64,000 nucleotides of DNA from Chromobacterium amazonense (GTDB taxonomy: Bacteria > Pseudomonadota > Gammaproteobacteria > Burkholderiales > Chromobacteriaceae). The position numbers were made by a program, and so were the translations under genes. The DNA is taken from positions 310,001 to 374,000 of the forward strand of contig NZ_MKCR01000027.1 in NCBI RefSeq assembly GCF_001855565.1, read 5' to 3'. The notes beneath the pieces were generated by a model. The model was not told where the DNA came from and did not search any database. It saw only the letters and a list, made by a program, of their open reading frames with translations. Shown here piece by piece: positions 8,247 through 16,725 of the stretch (position 1 is its first letter; each line of letters opens with the position of its first letter).

Positions 8247-9408
8247 GGAAGGTCTGAACAACCTGCCACGCAAACAGAAATGCAATTTCTCGCGGGGCTT
8301 CGGTTGCATTTCACCCACCAATTCCAGATCGCCCGCCATGAGGATGACCGGGTGCTTCCGGTCATCCGGCCTTTTAACTCGCCGCCAGCAAGGCCTTTCG
8401 CGCCAGCCAGATGTTGGCCAGCCCAAACAGCGTCATCAGTTGCGCGGTGTTCTTCTTCAAACCGCGGTAGCGTGTTTTCAGGTAGCCAAACTGCTGCTTG
8501 ATGACCCGAAACGGATGCTCCACTTTGGCCCGAATCTTGGCTTTGACCATTTCGCCCAGCTGGATCTGCCGGTCGTCGGCTGAATCGGTCAGCGCTTTGC
8601 GCTGGCCGGGCCTCATCGCAATCCACCAACGCACCGCTCGCGATTGGTGTTCGGCTCGCTTGTGCACGCCAGCAAAGCCGGCGTCGCCAAACACATCGAT
8701 TTCCTCGCCGTGCAACAACTGATCGACCATCGTGACATCCGCCACATTGGCGGGGGTGCCGGCCACGTGATGCACCAAGCCGGACTGGGCGTCGACGCCG
8801 ATATGGGCCTTCATGCCGAAGTACCACTGATTGCCCTTCTTGGTTTGATGCATGTCCGGATCGCGCTCGCCCTGAGCGTTTTTGGTGGAGCTGGGCGCGT
8901 GGATCAGGGTGGCATCGACGATGGTGCCTTGCTTCAACATCAGCCCTTTGTCGCAGAGATGCTGGTGGATGGCGGTAAACAGAGCGTGGGTCAGCTGGTG
9001 CTTTTCCAGCAGATGGCGGAAGTTCAGCAGGGTGGTTTCGTCCGGGACGGCGTCCAGGGAGAGGCCGGCGAACTGGCGCATGGAGGCGATCTCGTACAGG
9101 CTTTCTTCCATGGCGGGATCGGACAGGCTGTACCAGTGCTGCAGGCAGTAGACGCGCAGCATGGCGGACAACGGGTAGGGGCGGCGACCGTTGCCAGGCT
9201 TGGGATACACTGGATCGATGACGGCTTCGAGCTGCGCCCAAGGCATGACCTGATCCATCTCTGTCAGAAAGATTTCGCGGCGGGTGCGCTTCTTCTTAGC
9301 GGCGAGTTCGAGATCGGTGAAGGTCATCTGCTGTCGCATGCTGGCGTCCTGGATCTGACTGAGGGGGAGTCAGTTTACGGGAAGATTGGAGACTTGTTCA
9401 GACCTTCC
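8247..9408 (-). mobile_element. IS5-family (IS5 subgroup) insertion sequence, 1162 bp, with CTAA target duplication
   Basis: Perfect terminal repeats GGAAGGTCTGAACAA at 8247 and its complement ending at 9408 resemble the IS5 terminus. CTAA occurs at 8243-8246 and again at 9409-9412, matching the YTAR target preference and 4-bp duplication of the IS5 subgroup. A single transposase gene lies on the minus strand. Clean ends and an intact frame suggest a recent insertion. Confidence 0.95.
8374..9339 (-). CDS. IS5-subgroup transposase
   Basis: 321-aa DDE transposase. The N-terminal part has the IS5 marker MRQQMTFTDLELA. Catalytic regions are GTIVDATLIHAPSS (first Asp), VFGDAGFAGVHKR (second Asp) and the C-terminal KAKIRAKVEHPFRVIK (Glu). 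The frame is complete and lies inside perfect terminal repeats. It cuts the PIN-domain gene on the same strand. Confidence 0.95.
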   Translation of the reverse strand: MRQQMTFTDLELAAKKKRTRREIFLTEMDQVMPWAQLEAVIDPVYPKPGNGRRPYPLSAMLRVYCLQHWYSLSDPAMEESLYEIASMRQFAGLSLDAVPDETTLLNFRHLLEKHQLTHALFTAIHQHLCDKGLMLKQGTIVDATLIHAPSSTKNAQGERDPDMHQTKKGNQWYFGMKAHIGVDAQSGLVHHVAGTPANVADVTMVDQLLHGEEIDVFGDAGFAGVHKRAEHQSRAVRWWIAMRPGQRKALTDSADDRQIQLGEMVKAKIRAKVEHPFRVIKQQFGYLKTRYRGLKKNTAQLMTLFGLANIWLARKALLAAS

Positions 9409-9619
9409 CTAAGAGCTACCAACTGCATAACCTCATCTCCACTCAAAGTCTCAATTTTTAGGCCTAAATATAAAAGGGGTGTTATGTCGGGGGTATCTAA
9501 TTCGGATGTCGCAAGGTCGGTACTGCATAAAGTAAATGGAAGCTGGAATAGTTCAGTAAGTAGAGCTGCATGGTGAAAATCTATCCAGATATTTGTATCA
9601 GAGATATAGATCTTGTCCA

Positions 9620-10640
9620 TCAAGCCTCCATCGTCACCGAAAAAGTATTTTCCAGTTTAGATATCGGCTGTTGTAAAAACTCAGCTGCACGAGATGGAGT
9701 AAATAGCCCCTCAGCTAACCCCCTATAAACCATTCCAGTAAAGCGTAGCGGAATTTCTGCTGGCATAGGTTCCGGCTCTGCTGAACGCCATCCCTTTTGA
9801 CTTATTTGTATATTTAACGATTTATATAGATTGTCTCCTATGATGTGTAAGTCTTTTAGCCGCCGAAGCGCAAGTTGCATGGAGACGCCATACCCACGCT
9901 TGGAAATTATCAGCTCTTGTAATAGAACTTTTTGCCGTGAGTAGGCTCCAAAATCTGCTTTAACGCGTGCTTGTGGATAAAGCAGTGCACCAGCAAAGCG
10001 GTGACAGCAAAACTCTTTATCCTTTTCTGACATGGTCTGTGGCAATTTCATGACCCAGTGACCCAATTCATGTGCAGCAGTAAATCTTTGCCGTTCGCCA
10101 GGGCGGTTTCGGTTTAAAGCTACTAGTACATGTTGTTCATCTTTAGTCGCAACACATGCACCATCAAAATCGTTGATACCATCCAGTAGCGCTACCTTAA
10201 TGCCATGTATCTCAAGTAGTTCGGTCAGATTGGATATGGCGTCAGTGCCTAAAAGCCACTCTTTGCGTAGCTGTTCAGCCGCACTTTCTGCTTCTTCTAT
10301 AGTGTTTACCTGTAAAAAACCAGCGCGAACAGGTTGTATGACTATGTTGATGGCATCAAAGCAGCGTTCCAAAGCGATATAACGTTCTAGATGATCTCGT
10401 GCCTGTTCAATGCTGGTTTTTTGGTCGCGCTTGGGCATCTTTGAGAGCTTGCGAAATTCAACCTGTGCAAACTCTACTGTGTCAGAACGAAAGAAGTATT
10501 CAGGCTTCACTTCCAATGCACGTGCTAGTTGAAGCAGCCGAGTTGAGTTTGGAACAGCCTCCCCCTTCTCGAACTTACTTAGTGCCTGTTTGGTGATGTC
10601 ACCCATGCGAAGTGCTAATGCATCAAGGCTAAGACCTCGA
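9620..10640 (-). pseudogene. XRE-HTH/ImmA-IrrE metallopeptidase fusion, 5' end lost at an IS3 element
   Basis: The frame runs RGLSLDALALRM (end of the first HTH helices), then GDITKQALSKFEKG and a C-terminal ImmA/IrrE domain with the zinc motif in TAAHELGHWVM (HExxH). The frame is open upstream to 10640, where the IS3 terminus begins, so the first ~15 residues of the helix-turn-helix are missing. ATG 10606 could still start a 328-aa product lacking part of the DNA-binding domain. Its stop overlaps the start of the PIN gene. Proteins of this type are antitoxin-like or phage-repressor-cleaving regulators. Confidence 0.8.
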
Positions 10641-10702
10641 TGATCTGCTCCCCTCAGCTCCTACCAATCAAAAGTAGAGAGAAGTCTGTCACTTGAAGGA
10701 AA

Positions 10703-10978
10703 ATGACGGATATGAAGAAGAGCAGATACACCGAAGAGCAGATCATCGGCTTTCTCAAGCAGGCCGAACTCGGCATGGCCATCAAGGAGGTCTGCCGCCA
10801 GGGAGGCTTCTCTGAAGCCACCTTCTACAAATGGCGAAGCAAATACGGCGGCATGAACGTCGCGGAATTGCAGCGCGCTCGCGATCTGGAAGCCGAGAAT
10901 GCCCGGCTCAAGAAGCTGCTGGCCGAAGCCCACCTCGATATCGAAGCTCTCAAGGTCGCCTTCGGGATAAAGCGCTAG
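10703..10978 (+). CDS. IS3-family transposase OrfA
   Basis: 91-aa HTH protein (MKKSRYTEEQIIGFLKQAEL, GGFSEATFYKWRSKYGG) ending in a leucine-zipper-like coil ARLKKLLAEAHLDIEALK, typical of IS407-group OrfA. OrfB lies in the -1 frame and overlaps its end. Confidence 0.93.
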   Translation: MTDMKKSRYTEEQIIGFLKQAELGMAIKEVCRQGGFSEATFYKWRSKYGGMNVAELQRARDLEAENARLKKLLAEAHLDIEALKVAFGIKR

Positions 10979-11850
10979 CCCCGCAAGCCAAGCGGCAGGC
11001 CATCCGCATCATGCTAAGCAGCGGACTGGCATTGTCGGAACGCCGCGCTTGCCGGCTTGTGGGGCTTTCTCGAGACGCCTGGCGACATCCGCCGCAAACC
11101 GATGCATTCACGCATCGGCTGACCGCCCGCATCATCGATATCGCCCACACGCGCCGCCGCTTTGGCTATCGGCGAGTGCATGACCTGTTGCGCGCCGAGT
11201 TTCCGGGCATCAACCACAAGCGGGTGTACCGCTTGTATCGCGAACAAGGTCTGGCGGTTAGACGACGTAACCGTCGGCGTAAGCTGACCGGCGTGCGCAC
11301 GCTGCTGCAAGCCGCTACGCAGTGGAATGAGGTGTGGAGCATGGATTTTGTCAGCGACCAGTTAGCCAGTGGTCGGCGCTTGAAATGCCTGACGGTCGCC
11401 GATGACTTCAGCCACGAAGCGGTGCAGATTGCGGTGGATTTCTCGATGTCCGGTCAATACGTCACGCGGATGTTGGATCAGGCGGCGCAATTTCGCGGCT
11501 ATCCGTCAGCGATCCGGACGGACAATGGGCCGGAGTTCACCAGTCGGGCATTCATGGGCTGGGCGCAAAGCCGCGGCATCCGCCACATCCTGATTCAACC
11601 AGGCCGGCCGATGCAGAATGGTTACATCGAAAGCTTCAATGCCAGACTCCGCGACGAATGCCTGAACGAGCATGTCTTTGATTCGCTGGCGGAGGCCAGG
11701 CAGATCATCTCCGCGTGGCGGGACGATTACAATCAAGTCCGTCCCCATGGATCGATTGGCCGGATACCGCCAGCGGAATTTGCGGCACGCCATCGCCAGG
11801 CACAATTAGCAAGCCAAAGATCAGCAGGTTCCACCACCATGCAAACCTAG
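10966..11850 (+). CDS. IS3-family transposase OrfB (integrase-like)
   Basis: DDE integrase-fold transposase. The frame is -1 relative to OrfA and opens at the OrfA 3' end, so it is made either as an OrfAB fusion by frameshifting or from an internal start. Motifs are the HTH_21-type segment RRRFGYRRVHDLLR, WSMDFVSDQL (first Asp), IRTDNGPEFTS (second Asp) and NGYIESFNARLRDECLN (Glu). The start given is the beginning of the frame overlap, not a start codon. Confidence 0.9.
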   Translation, partial: DKALAPQAKRQAIRIMLSSGLALSERRACRLVGLSRDAWRHPPQTDAFTHRLTARIIDIAHTRRRFGYRRVHDLLRAEFPGINHKRVYRLYREQGLAVRRRNRRRKLTGVRTLLQAATQWNEVWSMDFVSDQLASGRRLKCLTVADDFSHEAVQIAVDFSMSGQYVTRMLDQAAQFRGYPSAIRTDNGPEFTSRAFMGWAQSRGIRHILIQPGRPMQNGYIESFNARLRDECLNEHVFDSLAEARQIISAWRDDYNQVRPHGSIGRIPPAEFAARHRQAQLASQRSAGSTTMQT

Positions 11851-11893
11851 GACTTCTCTCCTGATTGCTGGTATGGCTAGCGGGGGCAGATCA

Positions 11894-11937
11894 CGAACCC
11901 GCGACACCGCGCCGCACAGCGGGCAAGGAAAGGCCAT
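11894..11937 (-). pseudogene. First 14 codons of an Ogr/Delta-type zinc-finger activator gene, cut by the IS3
   Basis: After a GGAG site, ATG 11937 opens MAFPCPLCGAVSRV, which ends at the IS3 terminus. The CPLCG half of a zinc finger right after the start followed by a basic residue is the pattern of P2 Ogr / P4 Delta late-gene activators (the family continues RTSR...). The rest is missing from the window. It would be the fourth gene of the alpA-led operon. The identification relies on 14 residues plus context. Confidence 0.6.
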
Positions 11938-11946
11938 GTTTTCTCC

Positions 11947-12345
11947 TTAGCAGTCGGTGAATTGCGCGATGTCCTGCATGGTGTGCTTGCGATGGCTGAA
12001 ACCCGGCTGGCCGCGCTCGGCGTCGCCGCAACCCTGGCAAACCTTGCCGCTGTTGCGCTCGACCCGCACCGCCTTGTCGTCCCATAGCTCGATCATGTCG
12101 CGGTCTTTGACGTTGGTGACGGTCAGCCCGGCCAGGCCATTGCGGCTGAGCCAATCTTGCACCTTGCTGGCCTGGCTGGGATCGCTGGCGCGGGCCGTAA
12201 AGATGCGGACTTCGTATTCACCATCGTTCAGCCAGGCTTTTACCCGGTTCATCATCGCTTCCACTGGTCGGCCAATCGCGCCGAAACCATGGTTGTTTAC
12301 CTCGGCCAACGTGCCGTCCAGATCTACACCAATCCATTTGCTCAT
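11947..12345 (-). CDS. HAD-superfamily hydrolase, satellite/prophage type
   Basis: 132-aa small HAD phosphatase. The nucleophile motif is VDLDGTLAEV (DxDGT) at the N terminus, motif II is VRIFTARAS and a later acidic patch is VKDRDMIELWDD. Cys pairs near the C terminus (CQGCGD) may bind metal. It lies between the coiled-coil gene and the Ogr/Delta-type start, 9 nt from the latter, so the three are one operon. Similar short HAD proteins are common in phages and satellites. The substrate is unknown. Confidence 0.75.
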   Translation of the reverse strand: MSKWIGVDLDGTLAEVNNHGFGAIGRPVEAMMNRVKAWLNDGEYEVRIFTARASDPSQASKVQDWLSRNGLAGLTVTNVKDRDMIELWDDKAVRVERNSGKVCQGCGDAERGQPGFSHRKHTMQDIAQFTDC

Positions 12346-12380
12346 TGTCGTTTTCCTGTGCGAAGTGGTTGAAACGGGGG

Positions 12381-13094
12381 TTAAGCGCTCAAAGCGGCGC
12401 GACGCTGCTCAAGGCTGTCGCGTTGTTTTTTGATTTCCATAGGCGTGGCCTGTTGGGCCTCATTCAAGCCATGCTCCCAGGGCAGCGCCTGATACACCGG
12501 GTCCGCGTCATGGTCGAGGCGATAGCCATACAGGCGTTGCTCCAGGCGCTTGTGGATATTGGCCATCACCACGTCCTGGGCGCTCTCAAATCCTTGTTGT
12601 CGCCAATTCGCAAAGCGTCCTTGGCGGTTTAACACCTCGACCTTCATCGCCATCGCTTTCAGCAGCGGTTCGATTTCATCCAGCGCTTGGTCCAGTAAAC
12701 CTTCGGCGTAGGTGCTCAGTGCGCTGGCGCGTTTGTAGGTGTAGGTCCGGCCAGCTTCCTGCATCGCCAGCAGCGCTTCGTCTCGCTCGACTTCCAACTC
12801 TTCGATAAAGCTGCGGTAATCCTCGGCCAAGGTGTAGGCCGAGCGTTCCTCGGCCCGCAGCTCCTGCATTTTTTTGGACGGGTTGCCCAGCAATTCCCGC
12901 AGCAGCGCGCGTGCTTGTTCGCGGAAACCGCGAGCGCTGTTTTCGGCGGCTTCGGCGGCCTCTCGTTGCTGTTGGCACAACGTCGCTTTGTTGGAGTAAT
13001 CGCGGTAGGCCTGCTGGAAAACAGAGAATGCTTGTTGGCTGGCTTCCAGTTCCTGGGAGAGCTGGGCGTCGCGTGTCGGGTCGGTCAGGTGCAT
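12381..13094 (-). CDS. Coiled-coil protein of the island, possibly Psu-like
   Basis: 237-aa, highly charged, mostly alpha-helical protein without membrane segments. Residues ~15-115 look like a long coiled coil rich in Glu, Arg and Ala (RELLGNPSKKMQELRAEERS). By eye it shares a weak pattern with P4 polarity-suppression protein Psu (Q-A-F-x-coil, then LL-G-...-ELR...). The position between alpA and a Delta-type gene also matches the P4 order. That assignment is tentative. It could equally be a scaffold or capsid-size protein of a satellite. Confidence 0.5.
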   Translation of the reverse strand: MHLTDPTRDAQLSQELEASQQAFSVFQQAYRDYSNKATLCQQQREAAEAAENSARGFREQARALLRELLGNPSKKMQELRAEERSAYTLAEDYRSFIEELEVERDEALLAMQEAGRTYTYKRASALSTYAEGLLDQALDEIEPLLKAMAMKVEVLNRQGRFANWRQQGFESAQDVVMANIHKRLEQRLYGYRLDHDADPVYQALPWEHGLNEAQQATPMEIKKQRDSLEQRRAALSA

Positions 13095-13115
13095 GGAGAA
13101 GTTCCTTGTTGTGGT

Positions 13116-13334
13116 TTACGGTTGGCGCGCGGCGATGCGTTCCGCCATCCAGCGTTCGATTTCCGATGACAGCCAGGCCACGCTTTTGCCACCCAGCGAT
13201 ACCGGCGCCGGAAAGCTGCCGCGCTTGATGGCGTCGTACACCGACGAGCGGGACAGACCGCAAGTGGAGATGACTTCCGGCAAGCGCATAAAGCGCAGCG
13301 GCTGGGCGGTGAGCGAAGGGGCAATGGTGGTCAT
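13116..13334 (-). CDS. AlpA-family DNA-binding regulator/excisionase
   Basis: 72-aa winged-helix/MerR-like HTH of the AlpA family: LRFMRLPEVISTCGLSRSSV, DAIKRGSFPAPVSLGG and SVAWLSSEIERWM. In P4-like satellites such proteins (Vis/AlpA) control excision and operon expression. I start at ATG 13334 because AAGGA precedes it; an upstream in-frame ATG at 13376 lacks a site. It heads an operon with the coiled-coil, HAD and Ogr/Delta-type genes. A decayed copy lies at 4930-5085. Confidence 0.9.
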   Translation of the reverse strand: MTTIAPSLTAQPLRFMRLPEVISTCGLSRSSVYDAIKRGSFPAPVSLGGKSVAWLSSEIERWMAERIAARQP

Positions 13335-13396
13335 GTGGGTGTCCTTATCGTTTTGGCTGAATATCTGCGGATGCAATCGGATGCGCCGATCAGCGA

Positions 13397-13660
13397 ATGC
13401 AGTATTTCAAAAAAAAACGATCTCGTTTTGAGTTGTTGTTGTATGAAATTGCCACACAACAAAGGCGAGCAAAAATGCGGGCTGAACGATTTTTCTATGA
13501 AAAACAGGAACTAAGAAACGCGGTGGCTTATGAAGCCGGACAACAATGGACGGTTTGGGATCGGCTGGGAATTTTCTTTGACGGATTTAGGCGGAAAAGG
13601 GCGGGAAAGTCGCCAAGTGACGTTTACTCAAAATGGAGACTGCATGCGCAAGGCGCATGA
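13397..13660 (+). CDS. Hypothetical small basic protein, doubtful
   Basis: An 87-aa open frame divergent from alpA in an AT-richer stretch (MQYFKKKRSRFELLLYE... ending WRLHAQGA). It has many Lys/Arg residues and no recognisable domain. No convincing ribosome site precedes the ATG. It may be a satellite early gene or chance. The following 200 bp (13661-13862) hold only a GCGCCAGGCC/GGCCTGGCGC palindrome and no gene I can support. Confidence 0.35.
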   Translation: MQYFKKKRSRFELLLYEIATQQRRAKMRAERFFYEKQELRNAVAYEAGQQWTVWDRLGIFFDGFRRKRAGKSPSDVYSKWRLHAQGA

Positions 13661-13862
13661 AAACGCATGAATCTGGGCAGGGGGAAAACAGCGCGCCAGG
13701 CCATACGGTGCGGGCCTGGCGCGGGTTCATGCAGGTGCATGATTAGCGGCACATGAAGCGCGGGGGCGAGGCGGGGCTTCGATGGCGCGCGCTGGGTGTG
13801 GCTGGAAGTGGTCACCTTGCCTTAAGGTAATCGCCCCCCATATCATTATCTTATTTGCATAT

Positions 13863-15287
13863 TTAAAATTGTATTTTTAATATCTCTTCGTGTTCAATTT
13901 TTCCACTTTGGGGATTGTAAAATGCTTGATAAAAAGTAAAACTCTTTCGCCCTTCAGTTATGCATTTATTCTTTATTATTTCAATAATTTTCAATTTTTC
14001 TTGAATGTCCGTTTTGATTCCAAATATTATTCCATCTAAAGAAGATAAGTCATATGTTGCTAGCCTATACTGCTTATCGGACAGATCGCTAACCATGCTG
14101 TTTAATAATAATCTATGTTCTTTTTCGAATCTCCAGTCCTTTGTTTTCACTGTGATTGCTTTGTAAAAATTATCCCAGTATTTTAATCGTTGTTCTTCCG
14201 AAGAAAAATTAGATTCGGCGCACGTGCTTCTTTTTCCGTCTTCATCAAGGAACCAGTGTGCTTGTGCTTGGTGAGTAATGTTTCCAAGAGTTCTAAAGAA
14301 ATCTATGGATATATGCTTTGCATTATAATTTACAGGGTGGAAGGTTAGTTTTTCAATCCTTGGCAGCTTATCATGCGGATGTTTTCTTTTTAATTTTATG
14401 GATAGTTTTCCATCCTTTTCTTTCTCGACTTTAAATTTTAGACAAACGCCAGTATGGTTTTTGCCATAACTTCCCCATACTGAAGAGTTATTGCAGTCTC
14501 GCATGAAGCAGGCAGTGTACCAATCTGGGTATATTAACTTTTCTAGTTCATATAAATACGCTTCAGGAAAGTGCGTTTTTATAAATTCTAAGTTTTCCTG
14601 ATATATTTCACTTTTGCTATTATGTATTGTTGCAATTTTTAATCCGTCATAAAACAATTTCCCAGTCAGGTATACTCTTTCGATTATAGCCTCGAGATTA
14701 CTATCTTTCTCAGTGATGGAGTATATGTCTTGACATCTATTTATTTCGGAAATTATTTGCTTGTTTATGTTTTCTTTTACATCTGGGTCAATTTTGACTG
14801 GCGCTCTGAAGCCGCGAATTGAATGTTCTTCTACAATTGTTATTGATGCTAAGTGGTGTATGGTATTTATGTGGCGTAGAACTTGATTAATTCTTGATTT
14901 GAAATTTTGTCCAGAGATTGTTTTGATGTATTCTTGTATGTTTTGGTTTGAATAGAATTTACTCCATATTGAATTTTGTAGTTCTTGTAGTTTTGATTCT
15001 TCATTTGGGAAGAATGGATTCTTGATAGAAATGCATCTCCACTTTTTAAAATGTTCCTCTCCACTTATAGCATACTCCATATATGCATTGCTTAAGCATG
15101 CAACATAATGGCGGAAAAAGTTCTTCCATGCTATGGCATCTCCTTGCCAAAATATGTCTTTCATCCCCTCCATTGGGTCATTAAGTTGGTTCGGGGCCGC
15201 AAAATATATTTCTTGCTTATTTAGCTCTTCATTTTCTCCGAGAAGATTTTCAATGCTTCTGAATCTGTATATATGTCTTGTGCTCAT
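13863..15287 (-). CDS. DUF2971-domain protein, island cargo
   Basis: 474-aa soluble protein with the DUF2971 pattern: an N-terminal IYRFRSIENLLGENEELNKQ and EIYFAAPNQLNDPMEG, a central NNSSVWGSYGKNHTGVCLKF, and the later KDWRFEKEHRLLL. The biochemical function of the family is unknown. It is very AT-rich compared with the flanking integrase, so it arrived separately. Its place directly behind the integrase, just inside the island edge, is a usual cargo position. DUF2971 genes recur in phage-defence loci; a defence role here is only a guess. Confidence 0.8.
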   Translation of the reverse strand: MSTRHIYRFRSIENLLGENEELNKQEIYFAAPNQLNDPMEGMKDIFWQGDAIAWKNFFRHYVACLSNAYMEYAISGEEHFKKWRCISIKNPFFPNEESKLQELQNSIWSKFYSNQNIQEYIKTISGQNFKSRINQVLRHINTIHHLASITIVEEHSIRGFRAPVKIDPDVKENINKQIISEINRCQDIYSITEKDSNLEAIIERVYLTGKLFYDGLKIATIHNSKSEIYQENLEFIKTHFPEAYLYELEKLIYPDWYTACFMRDCNNSSVWGSYGKNHTGVCLKFKVEKEKDGKLSIKLKRKHPHDKLPRIEKLTFHPVNYNAKHISIDFFRTLGNITHQAQAHWFLDEDGKRSTCAESNFSSEEQRLKYWDNFYKAITVKTKDWRFEKEHRLLLNSMVSDLSDKQYRLATYDLSSLDGIIFGIKTDIQEKLKIIEIIKNKCITEGRKSFTFYQAFYNPQSGKIEHEEILKIQF

Positions 15288-15327
15288 TTATGTATCCCAC
15301 ATTTTGCACGTGAAACGAGTTTGATTT

Positions 15328-16539
15328 CTATTTAACTTTTCTCTGTAGAGATGTAAGGAAATTTGCCCACCATTGCATCATTTTCTTCCGCTCATCCATG
15401 TACTCAGCCCTATTGTAAGCCGCACGCACCTTATTGCTTTCAATGTGAGATAGCTGCCGCGCAATGGCATCCGGGTTGAAGCCCTCTTCATTCAGAATGG
15501 TGGATGCTGTGGAACGGAAACCGTGGACATCGGCTTTACCTCGAAAGCCCATGCTGTGAAGCGCGCGGCGCAGGGTTTCAGGCGACATCGGCCGGCGTGG
15601 GCTGTTGCGGTTGGGGAAGATGTGTTCCCGACCGCCGCTGATGGCGTGTAGCTGGAGCAACACATCCAGGGCTTGCTTGGATAGCGGGACGAGATGGGGC
15701 GGCGCGGTTTTCTTGGATTTCTCCGGTAGCTTGCGATGTTCCGGTGGGATGGTCCACAGCGCCTTGTCGAAGTCGATTTCCTCCCACCTCGCCATGGCCA
15801 TTTCTCCGACGCGGGTGAAGGTCAGCAGCATCAGTTTCATCATCAGCTTGGTTTGCACGCTGCCGTCATACTTATCCAGCGCTTCCAGAAAAGCGGGGAT
15901 GTCTTCGCGCATCAGCGCCTTGCGCGGGGTGGACTGCTGGCTCTTGAGGGCGTCAGTCAGCGGCGCGGCCGGGTCACTGTCGCAGCGGCCGGTCAGGATA
16001 GCCAGACGGAAGACGGCTGAGCAGCGTTGCCGTAGGCGCTTGGTGGTGTCGATGTTCCCGGCGCTCTCCACCTTGCGTAACACTTCCAGCAGCTCCAGCG
16101 GGCGAATCTCGTGGATTGGCCTGTCCCCGATGTAGGGGAAGATGTGGGTCTTCATGGCGGACAAGACGCGCTCACTATGGGCGGCGGACCATTCGTGGCT
16201 TTCTCTTGCATGCCACTCCAGCGCGATGGCTTCAAACTTGTTGGCCGTCGCTGCCTGCTTCAGCATTCTTTCCAACTTGCGCTGTTCACTTGGGTCTTCG
16301 CCATTGGCCAGCCGCCGGCGGGCGTCGTCTCGCTTCTGACGGGCCTCCTTCAGTGTGGTCTCGGGGTAGACGCCCAGGGCTAGGCGTTTTTCCTTGTCAT
16401 TGAAGCGGTACTTCAGCCGCCAGTATTTGGAGCCATTGGGCATGACTTCCAGGTACATGCCTTTTTCGTCGGATAGGCGAAGCGGCTTGCCATCCTCTCT
16501 CGGTTTGGCCGTCTTGCAAGCGGTATCGGTCAGGGACAT
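15328..16539 (-). CDS. P4-type tyrosine integrase of the tRNA-proximal island
   Basis: 403-aa site-specific recombinase. Residues ~1-90 are the DUF4102 arm-binding domain (TACKTAKPREDGKPLRLSDE, GVYPETTLKEAR). The central part is a SAM-like core-binding domain. The catalytic domain shows TRVGEMAMARW (Arg), LVPLSKQALD, HGFRSTASTILNE (HxxR), LSHIE and the C-terminal VRAAYNRAEYMDERKKMM holding the nucleophilic Tyr. I start at MSLTD (16539), which matches the family; the 30 upstream codons run through the arm-type repeats. It lies next to the tRNA-Arg 3' end, its presumed target. Confidence 0.93.
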   Translation of the reverse strand: MSLTDTACKTAKPREDGKPLRLSDEKGMYLEVMPNGSKYWRLKYRFNDKEKRLALGVYPETTLKEARQKRDDARRRLANGEDPSEQRKLERMLKQAATANKFEAIALEWHARESHEWSAAHSERVLSAMKTHIFPYIGDRPIHEIRPLELLEVLRKVESAGNIDTTKRLRQRCSAVFRLAILTGRCDSDPAAPLTDALKSQQSTPRKALMREDIPAFLEALDKYDGSVQTKLMMKLMLLTFTRVGEMAMARWEEIDFDKALWTIPPEHRKLPEKSKKTAPPHLVPLSKQALDVLLQLHAISGGREHIFPNRNSPRRPMSPETLRRALHSMGFRGKADVHGFRSTASTILNEEGFNPDAIARQLSHIESNKVRAAYNRAEYMDERKKMMQWWANFLTSLQRKVK

Positions 16540-16560
16540 GGAGCTGTTCTCGGGTGCATT

Positions 16561-16618
16561 TGGGGGCATCAAAATGTGCCCCCTCTGTTGATGCCCCCAA
16601 GTATGCCCCCATGTGAGC
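16561..16618. repeat. TGCCCCC arm-type repeat cluster of the intact integrase
   Basis: Four TGCCCCC copies (one inverted) in the same spacing as at 6501-6560. The fifth position has changed to TGAGCCC. Probably integrase-binding or autoregulatory sites. Confidence 0.55.
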
Positions 16619-16656
16619 CCGGCTTTCAATGGAACTATTTAGACGGTTTCGGACGT

Positions 16657-16691
16657 AAAAAAACCCGCAAAGCCTTATTTGGTGCGGGTTT
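16657..16691 (-). terminator. Terminator-like hairpin downstream of tRNA-Arg
   Basis: On the minus strand AAACCCGC...GCGGGTTT is followed by T7, about 35 nt past the tRNA CCA. The same hairpin is present in the left att-like copy at 6597-6631. Confidence 0.7.
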
Positions 16692-16725
16692 CATGGACTT
16701 TCTCGGACTGCTTTGGAAGTGTGAG

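Larger units (their letters stand above)
7963..9620 (-). pseudogene. PIN-domain protein (VapC-like toxin) gene split by an IS5 element
   Basis: The 5' part (9620 down to 9413) gives MDKIYISDTNIWIDFHH with the first PIN Asp, and LATSELDTP with the conserved acidic residue. The 3' part (8242 down to 7963) gives NNPSLADMSCYFLA and LLTGDGQLRKLA with the remaining acidic residues. Removing 8247-9408 and one CTAA copy restores one continuous frame of about 164 residues with all four PIN acidic positions. The ATG overlaps the stop of the HTH-ImmA gene upstream (TGATG), so they were translationally coupled. As it stands the gene is broken. It was probably a toxin-antitoxin or ImmA/PIN pair. Confidence 0.82.
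10641..11893 (+). mobile_element. IS3-family (IS407-type) insertion sequence, about 1.25 kb
   Basis: The ends are TGATCTGCTCCCC at 10641 and CGGGGGCAGATCA ending at 11893. The inverted similarity extends inward to a shared GAGAGAAGTC. Two overlapping transposase frames lie inside. CGA flanks both ends, which would fit a 3-bp duplication, but the left flank is inside the HTH-ImmA gene and the right flank inside an Ogr/Delta-type gene. The element therefore marks a deletion or recombination junction and the CGA match may be chance. Confidence 0.88.

Noticed and set aside
10641-11893. Simple IS3 insertion with a CGA duplication
   Set aside because: Flanking sequences belong to two different genes that do not join into one frame.
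13692-13721. GCGCCAGGCC/GGCCTGGCGC palindrome as a terminator
   Set aside because: No T-run follows on either strand and no gene clearly ends there; it could be a protein site.
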